Numbered from the stretch's first letter, positions 18,715 to 27,807 are shown. The stretch: DNA of 64,000 nt from Pelobacter seleniigenes DSM 18267 (GCF_000711225.1 NZ_JOMG01000002.1:3012293-3076292), one strand, 5' to 3'. Notes: a model not told the origin generated them from the sequence alone. A program made the numbers and translations.

Positions 18715-18778
18715 CAACTCTCCTCTTCAGCAAATCCGTTTGCTCTGCAGGGCGCCGTTCCGCCGGTCAGTGAATTTT

Positions 18779-18862
18779 TCAAGCAGGGTGTTCTTTGGGG
18801 GGCAGGACGGGCAGGCTGAAGACGAAGGCTGTGGAAATCACCGAGCAGGAGAGCCGAGCTTC
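18779..18862 (-). pseudogene. Possible C-terminal remnant of a histidine kinase
   Basis: A short frame upstream of the sigma-54 regulator reads SVISTAFVFSLPVLPPKE before a stop codon. The string FVFSLPVLPP is what the last strand of a kinase ATPase domain looks like, and such a gene would normally sit just upstream of this regulator. The frame is closed on its upstream side by a TGA, and no kinase motifs precede it. This is a weak, suggestive remnant only. Confidence 0.3.
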
Positions 18863-19150
18863 TCATATTCCCCCCAATAATACATATAAAGATATCATAT
18901 ATTTGTAGTCGTTCCAAGAACAGTTCTTTGCGCAATTGGGGCGTTCGTCAGCGGGATTGCGGTTGCTGCCGGTGCAAGATCCCTTGCAGGGGAAAGATTT
19001 CTTTCTCTTTTTGATAAAGTCAATAAAACTAGGGAAATAAGGATTTTTGTCAGCGAGGAGCCGCAATTTTCGGAGAGGCGGCTGGGAGGGAGCGGCAAAT
19101 TGAGAAAATATAATTAGCTGATATTGTAGACTTTTGGTGGACTCTTGATG
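18863..19150. other. Intergenic region between divergent sigma-54 regulator and its likely target
   Basis: No gene is apparent. An AT-rich stretch at 18886-18906 could melt or bend. AAGAAC-A-GTTCTT and TGCAAG-ATCC-CTTGCA are short inverted repeats that could be activator binding sites upstream of the -24/-12 promoter. Their role is inferred from position only. Confidence 0.35.
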
Positions 19151-19167
19151 TGGCATCTTCATTGCAT
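19151..19167 (+). promoter_or_regulatory. Sigma-54 (-24/-12) promoter
   Basis: TGGCATCTTCATTGCAT matches the consensus TGGCACG-N4-TTGCW, with GG at 19152-19153, exactly 10 bp, then GC at 19164-19165. Transcription would start near 19177, which places the translation start of the next gene at 19221 rather than further upstream. The divergent neighbour encodes a sigma-54 activator. Confidence 0.75.
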
Positions 19168-19220
19168 TGGAAATGACTAAATTTTTACACTGGCAGACCT
19201 GCCGGCAGGGGGCTGTTTTA

Positions 19221-21404
19221 ATGACCAAGACAAGCAACAGGCTTTTTTCTGAACCGCAGATCCTTTTTGATTGTGAAAATCATCGTGAATGGCTCGCTTT
19301 TGCCAAGCAGATCATCGCCACCAGTCCAATGCCCACCTTTGTTATCGATGGGCAACAGCGGCTACTTCTTTGGAATAGTGCCTGCGCACAACTGACCGGT
19401 TTACAACAAGAGCAGGTGCCTGCCGCCGTTGAGGCGGTGGGGCAAGACGATACTTTGAGTCCTGTCCGCGATCTTGTTTACGGGGGGCTGCCGACAGTTC
19501 CGGTCTCGCGCCGGGATTGGGTCAATGATCTTGCCTGTCGGAATCTCATCAATGGCTGGTTTACAGGTTTGAACGGCAAGGATCGCTATCTTGTCATCCA
19601 TACCGATCCGGTCTTTCTCGACAACGGCTCTTTGTGGGGGTATGTGCGCAGGGTTGACGAGCTGACCGAGGCTATTGAAAGCCGTAAGCTGGTGGAAAAA
19701 AGTCGTTTCGATAAAACGACCGGTCTCCCTGACCGCAGCGTCCTTGCCGGTCGGCTGGGTCAGTCGATCCTGCGGGCGGCACAGGACTATGCACTGGTCG
19801 CCCTGTATCATATGAAAATCGTTCCTTACAAAACATCTGCCCAGGCGTTGTCTGATCAGGAGCTCTGCTCATTCTTGCAGATTATCTCGGAAAAACTGAA
19901 GTATGAGGTCCGGGCGATCGATATGATCGCCTATAACGGCCATTTTCAGTTTATCATTGCAGCCGCCAATTTTGCCCGCCAGGACCAGGTTGTCGATCTG
20001 GCGAATCGGCTGCAGACGGCTGTTTCCAAGCCCATTCCGCTGGCAGGGGTGACTTGTTCCGTGGCTTGTAAGGTCGGCATCAGCGTTTTTCCTGAAGACG
20101 GTGGCGACGCAACAACGCTGCTGGAAAAGGCAGAAAAGGCTCTTGGAGAAATAAAATATTCTCCGGGCGGGGCCTTGAATTTCTTCAATCAGCACCTCAA
20201 TGCCCAGTACACGGAACGTTTCACCATGCAGTTGCAATTAAGTCATGCGCTGCAGCGAAATGAGTTCAGCCTGCATTATCAGCCCAAGGCGTGTCTGCGG
20301 ACCGGATGGATGACCGGGGTTGAGGTCCTGTTGCGCTGGACCAACCAGCTTCTCGGGGCGGTGAGTCCCGCGCTGTTCATCCCTGTTGCGGAACGGATGG
20401 ATCTTATTGATGAGCTTGGCAAGTGGGTCATTTCCACCGCTTGTGCGCAATATGCTGCCTGGCAGAAAGCAGGGCTGACCCCGCCGCCGATGGCCATCAA
20501 TGTGTCCGGGCAGCAGCTCAAAGATTCATCGTTCTGCCAATTCATCCAGGATGTGCTGCGGCGCACCGGCATCGACAGCGCGGCTCTTGAACTGGAAGTG
20601 ACGGAAACCGCCGTGATCGGAGACCTTGATGCCGCGATCAAAATTCTCGGGGAACTCAAGCAGATGGGCGTGACAATTTCGCTGGATGATTTCGGCACCG
20701 GCTATTCCAGCCTCAGCTATCTCAGGCAGCTGCCTATTGATAAAATCAAAATTGATCGTTCATTTATTCAGGATGTAACCTGCGACCCCAGCAGTAACGA
20801 AATAACCAAAGCGGCAACAGCCATTGCCCATGCACTGAACCTGAAGGTGATCGCCGAAGGGGTGGAAGATAAGGACCAGCTGAAATACCTGCAACGCTTG
20901 GGATGCGATGAGATCCAGGGTTTTTTGTACTCACGGCCGGTTCCGGGGGCTGAGCTGGAGAGCTTTTTGCGCAATCCGCGCCATCTGAATGTCGGACAAT
21001 ATCAAGCGGGGGAACGGCGGGTTTTGATTGTTGATGATGAACCGTCTATTTTGAATAGCCTGGGGCGCGAACTGAGTCTGAGCGGCTGTGAAGTGGAAAC
21101 AGCATTGGATGCGGAACAGGGGCTGTCCATTCTTGCGCAAAGACCCGTTGCGGTGGTGATCTCGGATTATCAGCTGCCGGGACTCAATGGGGTGGATTTT
21201 CTGGAGCGGGTCAAAAAGATCTATCCGAAGATTGTCAGGATTGCGCTTTCCGGCGGTCTCAATTTCAATATGATAACGGAAAACGTGAACCGTGGAGCGA
21301 TCTTTAAATTTATTGCCAAGCCTTGGGACAGAGAGGTCCTGCAGGAGACTTTGGAAGAAGGGTTCAAGAAATATAAGAAAAATCTCCATATTGAAGTCTG
21401 TTAA
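19221..21404 (+). CDS. PAS - degenerate GGDEF - EAL - receiver protein (predicted c-di-GMP phosphodiesterase)
   Basis: The start at 19221 follows AGGGGG and lies just downstream of the predicted sigma-54 transcript start; 727 residues. Order: PAS-like domain (about 25-150), a GGDEF domain with its active site degraded to YNGHF (238-242), an EAL domain and a C-terminal receiver (about 600-715). EAL catalytic features are intact: EVL 368-370, N427, ELEVTE, DDFGTG 489-494, K510 and E546. It should therefore hydrolyse c-di-GMP, with the GGDEF part inactive or GTP-sensing. The receiver is of the RpfG-associated type (SDYQLPG, then FKFIAKPWD). The B12-binding protein gene follows 43 bp later. Confidence 0.9.
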   Translation: MTKTSNRLFSEPQILFDCENHREWLAFAKQIIATSPMPTFVIDGQQRLLLWNSACAQLTGLQQEQVPAAVEAVGQDDTLSPVRDLVYGGLPTVPVSRRDWVNDLACRNLINGWFTGLNGKDRYLVIHTDPVFLDNGSLWGYVRRVDELTEAIESRKLVEKSRFDKTTGLPDRSVLAGRLGQSILRAAQDYALVALYHMKIVPYKTSAQALSDQELCSFLQIISEKLKYEVRAIDMIAYNGHFQFIIAAANFARQDQVVDLANRLQTAVSKPIPLAGVTCSVACKVGISVFPEDGGDATTLLEKAEKALGEIKYSPGGALNFFNQHLNAQYTERFTMQLQLSHALQRNEFSLHYQPKACLRTGWMTGVEVLLRWTNQLLGAVSPALFIPVAERMDLIDELGKWVISTACAQYAAWQKAGLTPPPMAINVSGQQLKDSSFCQFIQDVLRRTGIDSAALELEVTETAVIGDLDAAIKILGELKQMGVTISLDDFGTGYSSLSYLRQLPIDKIKIDRSFIQDVTCDPSSNEITKAATAIAHALNLKVIAEGVEDKDQLKYLQRLGCDEIQGFLYSRPVPGAELESFLRNPRHLNVGQYQAGERRVLIVDDEPSILNSLGRELSLSGCEVETALDAEQGLSILAQRPVAVVISDYQLPGLNGVDFLERVKKIYPKIVRIALSGGLNFNMITENVNRGAIFKFIAKPWDREVLQETLEEGFKKYKKNLHIEVC

Positions 21405-21447
21405 TATATAATGGTTTTCTCCGCTGGCTGTTTCTACAGGTGAGGAT

Positions 21448-22578
21448 ATGACCCGTAATGATCATGACATCAGTGACCCGCCGTTCTTGTTGCCGGTCTC
21501 CAGGACGACAGTTGAGGCTTTCGAACAGGGCCTGCCGCAGCTGTTGAGAAGGGTCGATGATGCGTTGTCCGCTCACCCCGAGATCAATCGTTTGATCGGT
21601 TACCATCCTCTCCAGACCATGCGGCGGAATCTTCACTATCATGGGCAGTTTCTGGCGATGCTGTTCGCCTTTGGGGATTGTTCCCTGCTCCTTCAAAACC
21701 TGTCCTGGCTCTACCGGGCCTATCACGCCCACCAGTATGCATATGGTTATTTTCCCCTTGAACTCAAGGGCTGGAGCGATGCCGTAGAAAAATACCTGGC
21801 GGCAGATGTTGTGCGTGAGATTTTGCCGATTTTTGCCTGGATAGAAACCCGGCATGGTCAGTTGAGCAGCCAGCAGCCGGGCGTCGACCGTGCGGTTGAT
21901 CAGTCTACAGAAGAGACCTGGGGAGTCATCAGACACAAATTTCAGGCGGCCCTGCTGGCCGGGAATCATCAGGGCTGCCTGACTCTTGCGGATGCTTCGA
22001 TTTGCTCTTGTGACACCCTGCTGGATTTTTATCAGCAGGTTCTCTGTGCGGTCATGTCCGACATCGGCCGGCTTTGGGAAGAAGCGGAAATCTCTCCGGC
22101 TCAGGAACACCTTGCCACGGCAATCGTCGGTCGGGTACTGGCTTCGATCAGCTTGCCGAAAGACCGGTTGACGCAGGAACGAGGAACCGCGGTGGTGGCG
22201 ACCGTGGAACATGAGCAGCATCAGTTGGGGCCCCTGATGGTCGCCGATATCCTGGCCGGAGACGGTTGGAATGTCCATTATTCAGGAGGAAATCTGACCC
22301 AGCAGGATCTCCTCCGGAAACTGAAAAGCTTACAGCCTGAGTTGTTGGCGTTGTCCATCACTCTGCCCTGTCACCTGAAGCAAGCTGAGCAAACGATCGC
22401 GGTGCTGCGACAGGAGAAAAGCCTTGGTCAACTGAAAGTTCTGGTCGGGGGGTATGCCCTGACTGGGAATCCGGACCTTGCGCGGCGGATCGGTGCCGAT
22501 GGGTTGGCAGGCAGCTTTGCTATGGCCAGGGTAATTTCACGACAATGGTGCGCAGATGGAACGAACGATCAAACATAA
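21448..22578 (+). CDS. Cobalamin-binding protein with B12-photoreceptor signature (Wx9EH)
   Basis: The 376-residue protein has an unassigned helical N-terminal region (1-160). A four-helix B12-binding-2 (MetH cap-like) domain spans about 163-235, and a Rossmann-type B12-binding domain about 245-360. The cobalamin motif is E256-x-H258-x-x-G261, with S303-x-T and GG at 334-335. In the cap domain, W210 is followed after nine residues by E220-H221. This Wx9EH pattern is used to recognise CarH/LitR-type light sensors that hold adenosylcobalamin. There is no MerR DNA-binding domain, so any signal must pass by protein contact. Its neighbours are an EAL-REC protein and a PAS/Cys protein. Photoreception is inference. 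Confidence 0.8.
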   Translation: MTRNDHDISDPPFLLPVSRTTVEAFEQGLPQLLRRVDDALSAHPEINRLIGYHPLQTMRRNLHYHGQFLAMLFAFGDCSLLLQNLSWLYRAYHAHQYAYGYFPLELKGWSDAVEKYLAADVVREILPIFAWIETRHGQLSSQQPGVDRAVDQSTEETWGVIRHKFQAALLAGNHQGCLTLADASICSCDTLLDFYQQVLCAVMSDIGRLWEEAEISPAQEHLATAIVGRVLASISLPKDRLTQERGTAVVATVEHEQHQLGPLMVADILAGDGWNVHYSGGNLTQQDLLRKLKSLQPELLALSITLPCHLKQAEQTIAVLRQEKSLGQLKVLVGGYALTGNPDLARRIGADGLAGSFAMARVISRQWCADGTNDQT

Positions 22579-23197
22579 CAGCTACCCTGATGGTGTGCTG
22601 GAGTTTGTCGGCGAATGTGTCAGCGGATCGCGCTACCTGTGCCTGGTGCTGTTGGATTGCGAATTCACCATTGAACATTGCAATCAGGGGTTCTGCCGGT
22701 TACTGGCGGCTGAGGATCTTGTCGGCCAGCCCTTGCAGGCGGTCCTGCTGCCTGAAAGCCGCTCGTTGTTACACGCGAATATTCTGAGCCTTGCGCAACC
22801 GCTCCGCTTGAATTTTATCAGCGGGGAACAGCAGGTTGTCTCTCTGGAATGCTATCTGACGCAGAGCGGCGGCACTTATCTGCTGTTCAGCGATCACTTG
22901 CTCGTCCCGGACAATGATATTCTGCAGAAGATCTCCTGCCTGAATGCGGAGATGGTTGCCCTGACCCGGGAGTTGACTCGTAAAAACAGGGCACTGCGCG
23001 AGGCCCGGCAAGAGATAAAGGCTCTTAAGGGGATCATCCCCATTTGCATGCATTGCAAAGAGATTCGGGATGACGGCGGCTACTGGAGGAACCTGGAAAG
23101 TTACATCGAGAAACATGCCGGGGTTCAATTCAGTCACGGCATCTGTCCGGAATGTATGAAACAGCGCTATGGGCAGTCTGGCGACGAGGATGAATGA
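22556..23197 (+). CDS. PAS-like protein with C-terminal cysteine (zinc-finger-like) module
   Basis: The gene overlaps the end of the B12-binding gene by 23 bp, indicating coupled translation; 213 residues. Residues 20-120 look PAS-like (FTIEHCNQGFCRLLAAEDLVG), residues 125-160 form a coiled coil, and the end carries IPICMHCKEIRDDGGYW, then FSHGICPECM. This CxxC...CxxC module is common at the C-termini of signalling proteins in Deltaproteobacteria and related groups, usually after a PAS or receiver domain. It has no kinase or nucleotide cyclase domain, so it is likely an accessory or adaptor to the neighbouring signalling proteins. Confidence 0.75.
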   Translation: MERTIKHNSYPDGVLEFVGECVSGSRYLCLVLLDCEFTIEHCNQGFCRLLAAEDLVGQPLQAVLLPESRSLLHANILSLAQPLRLNFISGEQQVVSLECYLTQSGGTYLLFSDHLLVPDNDILQKISCLNAEMVALTRELTRKNRALREARQEIKALKGIIPICMHCKEIRDDGGYWRNLESYIEKHAGVQFSHGICPECMKQRYGQSGDEDE

Positions 23198-23380
23198 GGA
23201 TGCCGGGTTCAGGCGGGGAACAACGGGTTGAACAGTCGAAAGAATGGCCGACAAGGCGATGGCGGAACGCACGGAGTGGCTCCTAAGTCCGCTAGCGAAA
23301 GTCAGCATCTCATCAGTCGAGAGCAGGGGGAGCGCAATGTTATGCACCCAGAATCCGCAGGCGAAGGGAACCGGGACATT

Positions 23381-24214
23381 ATGACTTTTCAGAATATCTC
23401 TTATGATTTAGACAATTTGCCGGTGATGCCAGAGGTCGCCATGGCGACCATTAAGTTGATCAATTCCCAGGATTCTTCTGCGGAAAAGCTGGCCGAAGTC
23501 GTTTCCAGGGACCCCGTGGTCATGGCCCGGGTGCTGAAAATCGCCAATTCCTCCTTTTACAGCATGTCCCGTCAGGTGACTAGTCTGTCCAAAGCGATTG
23601 TCATCCTGGGGGAGAAGACCTTGCGTAACCTGGTCCTGGCTGCCAGCATGCATGGCATGCACCGATCCTTCGGCCCCGTTGAAAAAATGCTTTGGGAAGA
23701 CAGTTTGATCTGTGCCCTGGCCAGCCGATTTGTCGCAGATAAACTCAGTCTGGTCGACCCGGAAGAAGCTTTTCTCGCCGGTCTGTTTCGGCATATCGGT
23801 AAAGTTGTGCTCAGTACCCAGGGCGGGCATGAGCTGGTCGCGGAATTGGTGACGGAGGAGAGCTCCCAGACCCTGGCCAAGGAGAAAGAGGTATTCGGGG
23901 CCAATCATGCGGAGATCGGTGCCGCTGCCCTGGAGCGCTGGCAGCTGAGCCGACTGCTTTCCCTGGTGACCTTACATCATTCAGATGCCGCGCTGGTAGG
24001 GATTGAAGATCCTGAAACCATCAAAATGATTTGTCTGATCAACATCACCAATCTGGTTCCGGCTGCCTTCGGGGTGTTCGGTATGCCCCAGCTGTTCGAT
24101 TTCGAAGCACTCCCCGGAGCACAGCACTTGAATCTTGATGGTGAGCGATTAGCGGAGCTGCTCAGAGAGTTCAAGGTCATTTTCGTTGGCAGTAAAGCGG
24201 CATTCTTCAATTGA
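23381..24214 (+). CDS. HDOD domain signalling protein
   Basis: I use the ATG at 23381, which places the HDOD domain near the N-terminus (277 residues); an ATG at 23342 after GGGGGAG is a fair alternative. LPVMPEVAMATIKLINSQDS and VVMARVLKIANSSFYSM are standard HDOD openings, and LRNLVLAASM follows. The catalytic HD residues of HD-GYP are not present, as usual for HDOD. These proteins are non-enzymatic scaffolds in c-di-GMP and chemotaxis-linked signalling. It lies between the B12/EAL cluster and a Cache kinase gene pair. Confidence 0.88.
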   Translation: MTFQNISYDLDNLPVMPEVAMATIKLINSQDSSAEKLAEVVSRDPVVMARVLKIANSSFYSMSRQVTSLSKAIVILGEKTLRNLVLAASMHGMHRSFGPVEKMLWEDSLICALASRFVADKLSLVDPEEAFLAGLFRHIGKVVLSTQGGHELVAELVTEESSQTLAKEKEVFGANHAEIGAAALERWQLSRLLSLVTLHHSDAALVGIEDPETIKMICLINITNLVPAAFGVFGMPQLFDFEALPGAQHLNLDGERLAELLREFKVIFVGSKAAFFN

Positions 24215-24273
24215 ACAGGCCGCTTCCAGAAATGGCCGGAGCCGATCAAAATCAATAGTGGTCCTCTCATAGG

Positions 24274-24404
24274 GTGTTGAAAAAGTCCATCCCTGGCCTT
24301 TTTCAAGCTCGTCCGTCCATGGGCTCCGGAGGCTGTTACGCCTGCTAAACGATTGATTTTGTAAAGTGGAGGGGAGTGCCGTTTTCCTCTCCGTGCTTGA
24401 ACTG
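24274..24404. repeat. Modular intergenic repeat, short copy 3
   Basis: It contains GTTGAAAAAGTCCATCCCTG, then TTTTTCAAGC and TCCATGGGCTCCGGAGGCTG, matching the two outer flanks of copy 1 with the 180-bp core missing. It is followed by TTGATTTTGTAAAGTGG, which recurs in copy 2 and near 40,490. Confidence 0.6.
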
Positions 24405-24437
24405 CTGAAGAAAATTTTTTGAGAATGGACGATAGCG

Positions 24438-26423
24438 ATGACTTTACGGACCAAGACCATGCTGATCCTGGTGATCACAGTGGTTGTCTCGTTAGGCGGC
24501 AGCGGCTTTTTTTTTCTCGAGCACTTTGAAAAAAATTTCAAGCAGTCCGTCTTCCAGACTGTCGATGCCGTCGCCCAGAACAATGCTCATTTTGTCGAAG
24601 CCTATCTCTCCAGCCAGCGGGAGATGATTGTCCAGTCCGGATTTGTTTTTTCCGAAAACTTTCGTCGGCAGGCCGGTTCGGTTCCCCCAGAACAGCTCCT
24701 GGAAGGGCTGGCCATGAATCTCCCCTCCTTTGACGGAGGATTTTTCTTTGTTGATCGGCAGGGAATATTACAAGCCAGCTATCCGGTGCTCCTGGAACAT
24801 AAAGGCGCGGATTTTTCGCAGGCGGATTTCTTCTCCGAGGTGATGACCACGCACTCCTGTGTGGCCGGAAAACCAGCTGTTCTGGGTGTGAATTCTCGTC
24901 CCGGGCTGCTGTTTGCCACCTATCTGGAAAACCCCGCCGGCGAGCCCCTGGGAGTTCTCGGCGGGATCGGCCTGCTGACCGCCGATGGCTCTTTGGCCGC
25001 CAACCTGCGTAAACGGATCGGCCGTTCAGGCTATTCCTATATTATTGATCATAGCCGTCGCTTGCTGATCCACCCCAACCAAGAGCGCCTGTTCAAGCGT
25101 GATGTCATGGCCGGGGACAATCAGATGCTCGATGCGGCCCTGGACGGTTTTCAAGGGGTGACCGAAACCGTCAATTCGCGTGGCATAGCCATGTTTGTTG
25201 CCTTTTATCCCGTTGCGGGAACCGATTGGATTGTCGCCAGCCAGGAACCGGTTGCGGAAGCCTTGGCACCATTGCAGACCGGAAAAACTTCGTTGTTGCT
25301 GTTTGCCGGGATCGGCAGTCTGGTGGCGGCCGGGATCGGTCTGCTCATGGTGCATAAAAGTATGCAGGGATTGGTCCTGCTGGAAAAAACGACTGCCGAG
25401 CTGATGATCCCGACAGAAGCCAGCAACGATTTGGAAGCGGGTTACCGAAACAATGTGCACAAGCTGGATGCACTGACTCGCCATGCCGAATTCGGCACCT
25501 TGGCCAGCGTTATTTCCGGGCTGTATTCGCGCGGCGCCAAGATGTTGATCAAAAAAAATAAAATTGCCGAGGAGTTGGAAGCGGCCTATCAGCAGTTAAA
25601 GTCGACGCAGGCGCAGATCGTGCAACAGGAGAAAATGGCCTCAGTAGGCCAACTGGCGGCTGGTGTCGCCCATGAAATCAATAACCCGATCGGGTTTATC
25701 GGCAGTAATTTAAGAGCCTTGAGTAAACATCTTGAAAAAATAACCGCGTACCGTAAGTTTCTCAAAGAATGGGACTGCCAGTCTGCAGACGAGACGTCCG
25801 GCCGGGACCTGGATGAGGTGGCAAAGAAGCTGAAAATCGATTTTGTCCTGGCTGATATCGAGGATTTGATCGAAGAGTCGCGCGAGGGGGTTGAACGGAT
25901 CCGGAAAATCGTTCGTAACCTGAGCAGTTTTTCCCGGATGGATAAGCTGGAACTGCAGAAATTCGATGTGAACGAATGTGTTGAAAGTACCCTGGCTATC
26001 GCCTGGAACGAAATCAAATACAAGGCAACGGTTGAGAAAGACCTGGCTGATCTGCCATTGATAGACTGTTACCCGCAGCAGCTGAACCAGGTGTTTTTGA
26101 ACCTGTTGATCAATGCGATTCACGCCATGGAGAGCAAGGGGCATATCAAAATCTGCAGCCGCTTGGACCATGGCCTGATCAAAGTTTCCATTCAGGATAA
26201 CGGTTCAGGTATTGCCGAAGAAAACCTTGCCAGGATCTTTGAACCGTTTTTTACCACCAAAGAGATTGGCAAGGGAACCGGGCTGGGCTTGAGCATCAGC
26301 TATGACATTATCAAAAAACATCATGGAGACATTAAAGTTGAGAGCACATTGAACAAGGGAACGACATTTACTATCGAACTTCCTCTGGCTGTGAACGGAG
26401 ATGACTTATGCAGGAACCGATAA
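24438..26423 (+). CDS. Membrane sensor histidine kinase with extracytoplasmic Cache domain
   Basis: The 661-residue protein has a membrane helix at 8-27, a periplasmic dCache-like domain (about 40-280, with [19 protein letters not shown] and [16 protein letters not shown]) and a second helix at 285-305. A linker and coiled coil follow, then HisKA with H412 in [17 protein letters not shown]. HATPase motifs include [16 protein letters not shown] and [14 protein letters not shown]. Cache domains typically bind small molecules such as amino acids or carboxylates. The response regulator gene overlaps its end by 16 bp, making a clear two-component pair. Confidence 0.92.
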   Translation: MTLRTKTMLILVITVVVSLGGSGFFFLEHFEKNFKQSVFQTVDAVAQNNAHFVEAYLSSQREMIVQSGFVFSENFRRQAGSVPPEQLLEGLAMNLPSFDGGFFFVDRQGILQASYPVLLEHKGADFSQADFFSEVMTTHSCVAGKPAVLGVNSRPGLLFATYLENPAGEPLGVLGGIGLLTADGSLAANLRKRIGRSGYSYIIDHSRRLLIHPNQERLFKRDVMAGDNQMLDAALDGFQGVTETVNSRGIAMFVAFYPVAGTDWIVASQEPVAEALAPLQTGKTSLLLFAGIGSLVAAGIGLLMVHKSMQGLVLLEKTTAELMIPTEASNDLEAGYRNNVHKLDALTRHAEFGTLASVISGLYSRGAKMLIKKNKIAEELEAAYQQLKSTQAQIVQQEKMASVGQLAAGVAHEINNPIGFIGSNLRALSKHLEKITAYRKFLKEWDCQSADETSGRDLDEVAKKLKIDFVLADIEDLIEESREGVERIRKIVRNLSSFSRMDKLELQKFDVNECVESTLAIAWNEIKYKATVEKDLADLPLIDCYPQQLNQVFLNLLINAIHAMESKGHIKICSRLDHGLIKVSIQDNGSGIAEENLARIFEPFFTTKEIGKGTGLGLSISYDIIKKHHGDIKVESTLNKGTTFTIELPLAVNGDDLCRNR

Positions 26424-27226
26424 AACTGCTCCTGGTGGATGATGAAGCCAATATCCTGAAAGCGGTGCGGCGCCTGTTGGTGGATGAACCCCAGTATGAA
26501 ATACTCTCCGCCGAGTCAGGGGAGGAAGGGCTGCGCATTCTTGAAAATACGGCCGATATCCGGCTGGTCGTTGCCGATTATCGTATGCCGCAGATGGATG
26601 GTATTGAATTTCTGACCAGGGTTTATCGGCGTTGGCCCGATATCATGCGGATGGTTCTGTCCGGTTATGCGGATATCGCGGTCGTCGTTGACGCCATCAA
26701 TCAGGGCCATATTTATCGTTTTATTGGCAAACCCTGGAACGATGAGAACCTGAAAAACGAAATTGCTTCGGCTCTGCGCCACCAGGAGTTGCAGCTGCAG
26801 GTGCGTACCCTGAATGAAGAACTCCTGCAAAAGAATGCCCAACTCCTGGAATTGAATAATAACCTGGAAGCGGTCGTGGAACGACGGACCGAAGATCTGG
26901 CGCTCCGCAATCAGGTTCTTCAAGTTGCGCAAGGAGTGCTCGATGTCCTGCCCGTGGCGGTTTTTTGCATTGATGCTGAAAGAATAATCGTGCAGATGAA
27001 CGAATCTGCCAGCAGCCTTTGCCCGTTACTTAAGGTCAACCCCCTGGGATGTGACAGCCGGGAGGTCTTCCCTGCTGAAGTCAACGCGTTGATCGATCAT
27101 GGGTCGCACCAAGAACATTGCGCGGAGGTGAAGATCGGTGACCGCCGCTTTAAAACGATTGCCCGACGCATCGAAAATCGTTATTCCCGGGGGACTGCGC
27201 TGATGCTGGTTCCCGAGCAGTTTTAG
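26408..27226 (+). CDS. Response regulator with receiver and PAS-like C-terminal domain
   Basis: The gene overlaps the kinase gene by 16 bp; 272 residues. The receiver has D11/D12, phosphoacceptor D57 (LVVADYRMPQ) and the RpfG-type ending GHIYRFIGKPW. A coiled coil follows at about 125-165 (LQLQVRTLNEELLQKNAQLL) and a PAS-like domain at about 175-260. There is no DNA-binding or HD-GYP domain, so the output is probably protein interaction or ligand-modulated signalling. It is the evident partner of the upstream Cache kinase. Confidence 0.88.
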   Translation: MQEPIKLLLVDDEANILKAVRRLLVDEPQYEILSAESGEEGLRILENTADIRLVVADYRMPQMDGIEFLTRVYRRWPDIMRMVLSGYADIAVVVDAINQGHIYRFIGKPWNDENLKNEIASALRHQELQLQVRTLNEELLQKNAQLLELNNNLEAVVERRTEDLALRNQVLQVAQGVLDVLPVAVFCIDAERIIVQMNESASSLCPLLKVNPLGCDSREVFPAEVNALIDHGSHQEHCAEVKIGDRRFKTIARRIENRYSRGTALMLVPEQF

Positions 27227-27256
27227 GCATCCGAGCGGTCGCTTGCTGAGCTCAGC

Positions 27257-27529
27257 TCAAAGTTTTGCCAGGGCCGTTTTAATGGCGACGCCCAGGTTTG
27301 ACCAGGCGTCATCAATCTCCTCCTGGAGGCTCTGCCAGTCCTGCTCCCCGGCATTTTTAAGTTTCTCGAGTTTCGTCTGGGCCAGCGTTTTTTTCTGTTG
27401 CAGATAGGTTATGGCTTCACTGTCGCTGGCACCGGTTTCCCTGGCTCGGCTGAGCAGCAGGTTGATCTGGGCATTCCATTCGTTGAGTTGCCCTTCCAAT
27501 TTATTCAAATAGGCCTCTTTGCTGTTCAT
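27257..27529 (-). CDS. Small coiled-coil protein (90 aa)
   Basis: The 90-residue product is almost entirely helical and charged, starting MNSKEAYLNKLEGQLNEW, with heptad-like leucine spacing and a conserved-looking W-LG near the end (DAWSNLGVAIKTALAKL). Such small coiled-coil proteins are common in Proteobacteria, often stress-related, with no assigned biochemistry. It starts after AGGGACCG on the minus strand and lies near the small four-cysteine gene on the same strand. Confidence 0.75.
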   Translation of the reverse strand: MNSKEAYLNKLEGQLNEWNAQINLLLSRARETGASDSEAITYLQQKKTLAQTKLEKLKNAGEQDWQSLQEEIDDAWSNLGVAIKTALAKL

Positions 27530-27561
27530 CGGTCCCTCTTTCCTGTTGATTCTTTACCGGG

Positions 27562-27591
27562 TTCTTCGCCGCTGCTGGCAGCGGCGAAGAA
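27562..27591. terminator. Perfect hairpin between two small minus-strand genes
   Basis: TTCTTCGCCGCTGC and GCAGCGGCGAAGAA are a perfect 14-bp inverted repeat with a 2-bp centre. No T-run follows it closely, so termination is possible but not certain; it could also be an RNA stabiliser. Confidence 0.4.
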
Positions 27592-27645
27592 TCTCGCGTT
27601 ATGGGTTGAGCCTTCTGCATATTGTTTTTTTCGACACAGTGCAGA

Positions 27646-27807
27646 CTATTTATCGATTTTTTTCAGTGGCTTGCCACAGCAGGTCTGGTTGCGGCTTTCC
27701 GCTTCATCTTTCCGGTATGTTTTATTGCAGCTTTCACAGATGAAGGCGGATTTTTCCGAGAGTTCTTCTTCTGCAGCGGAAAATCGATCATGGTACTCTT
27801 TTGACAT
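27646..27807 (-). CDS. Small four-cysteine zinc-ribbon-like protein (53 aa), paralogue of the 9.1-kb gene
   Basis: The 53-residue frame begins at an ATG with AAAGGAG upstream on the minus strand. It reads MSKEYHDRFSAAEEELSE, then FICESCNKTYRKDEA, then TCCGKPLKK. It shares with the 9087-9263 protein the N-terminal MS-x-x-Y-x-D-x-F-S-x-A-x-E-E-E pattern, SAF-x-C-x-x-CN, and a TCCG knuckle. Two paralogues with conserved spacing and strong ribosome sites argue that both are real genes. A metal-binding role is likely; function is unknown. Confidence 0.75.
   Translation of the reverse strand: MSKEYHDRFSAAEEELSEKSAFICESCNKTYRKDEAESRNQTCCGKPLKKIDK

Noticed and set aside
27562..27591. Attachment site or integron-type recombination site
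   Set aside because: It is a simple perfect hairpin with no integrase, direct repeat or tRNA nearby.
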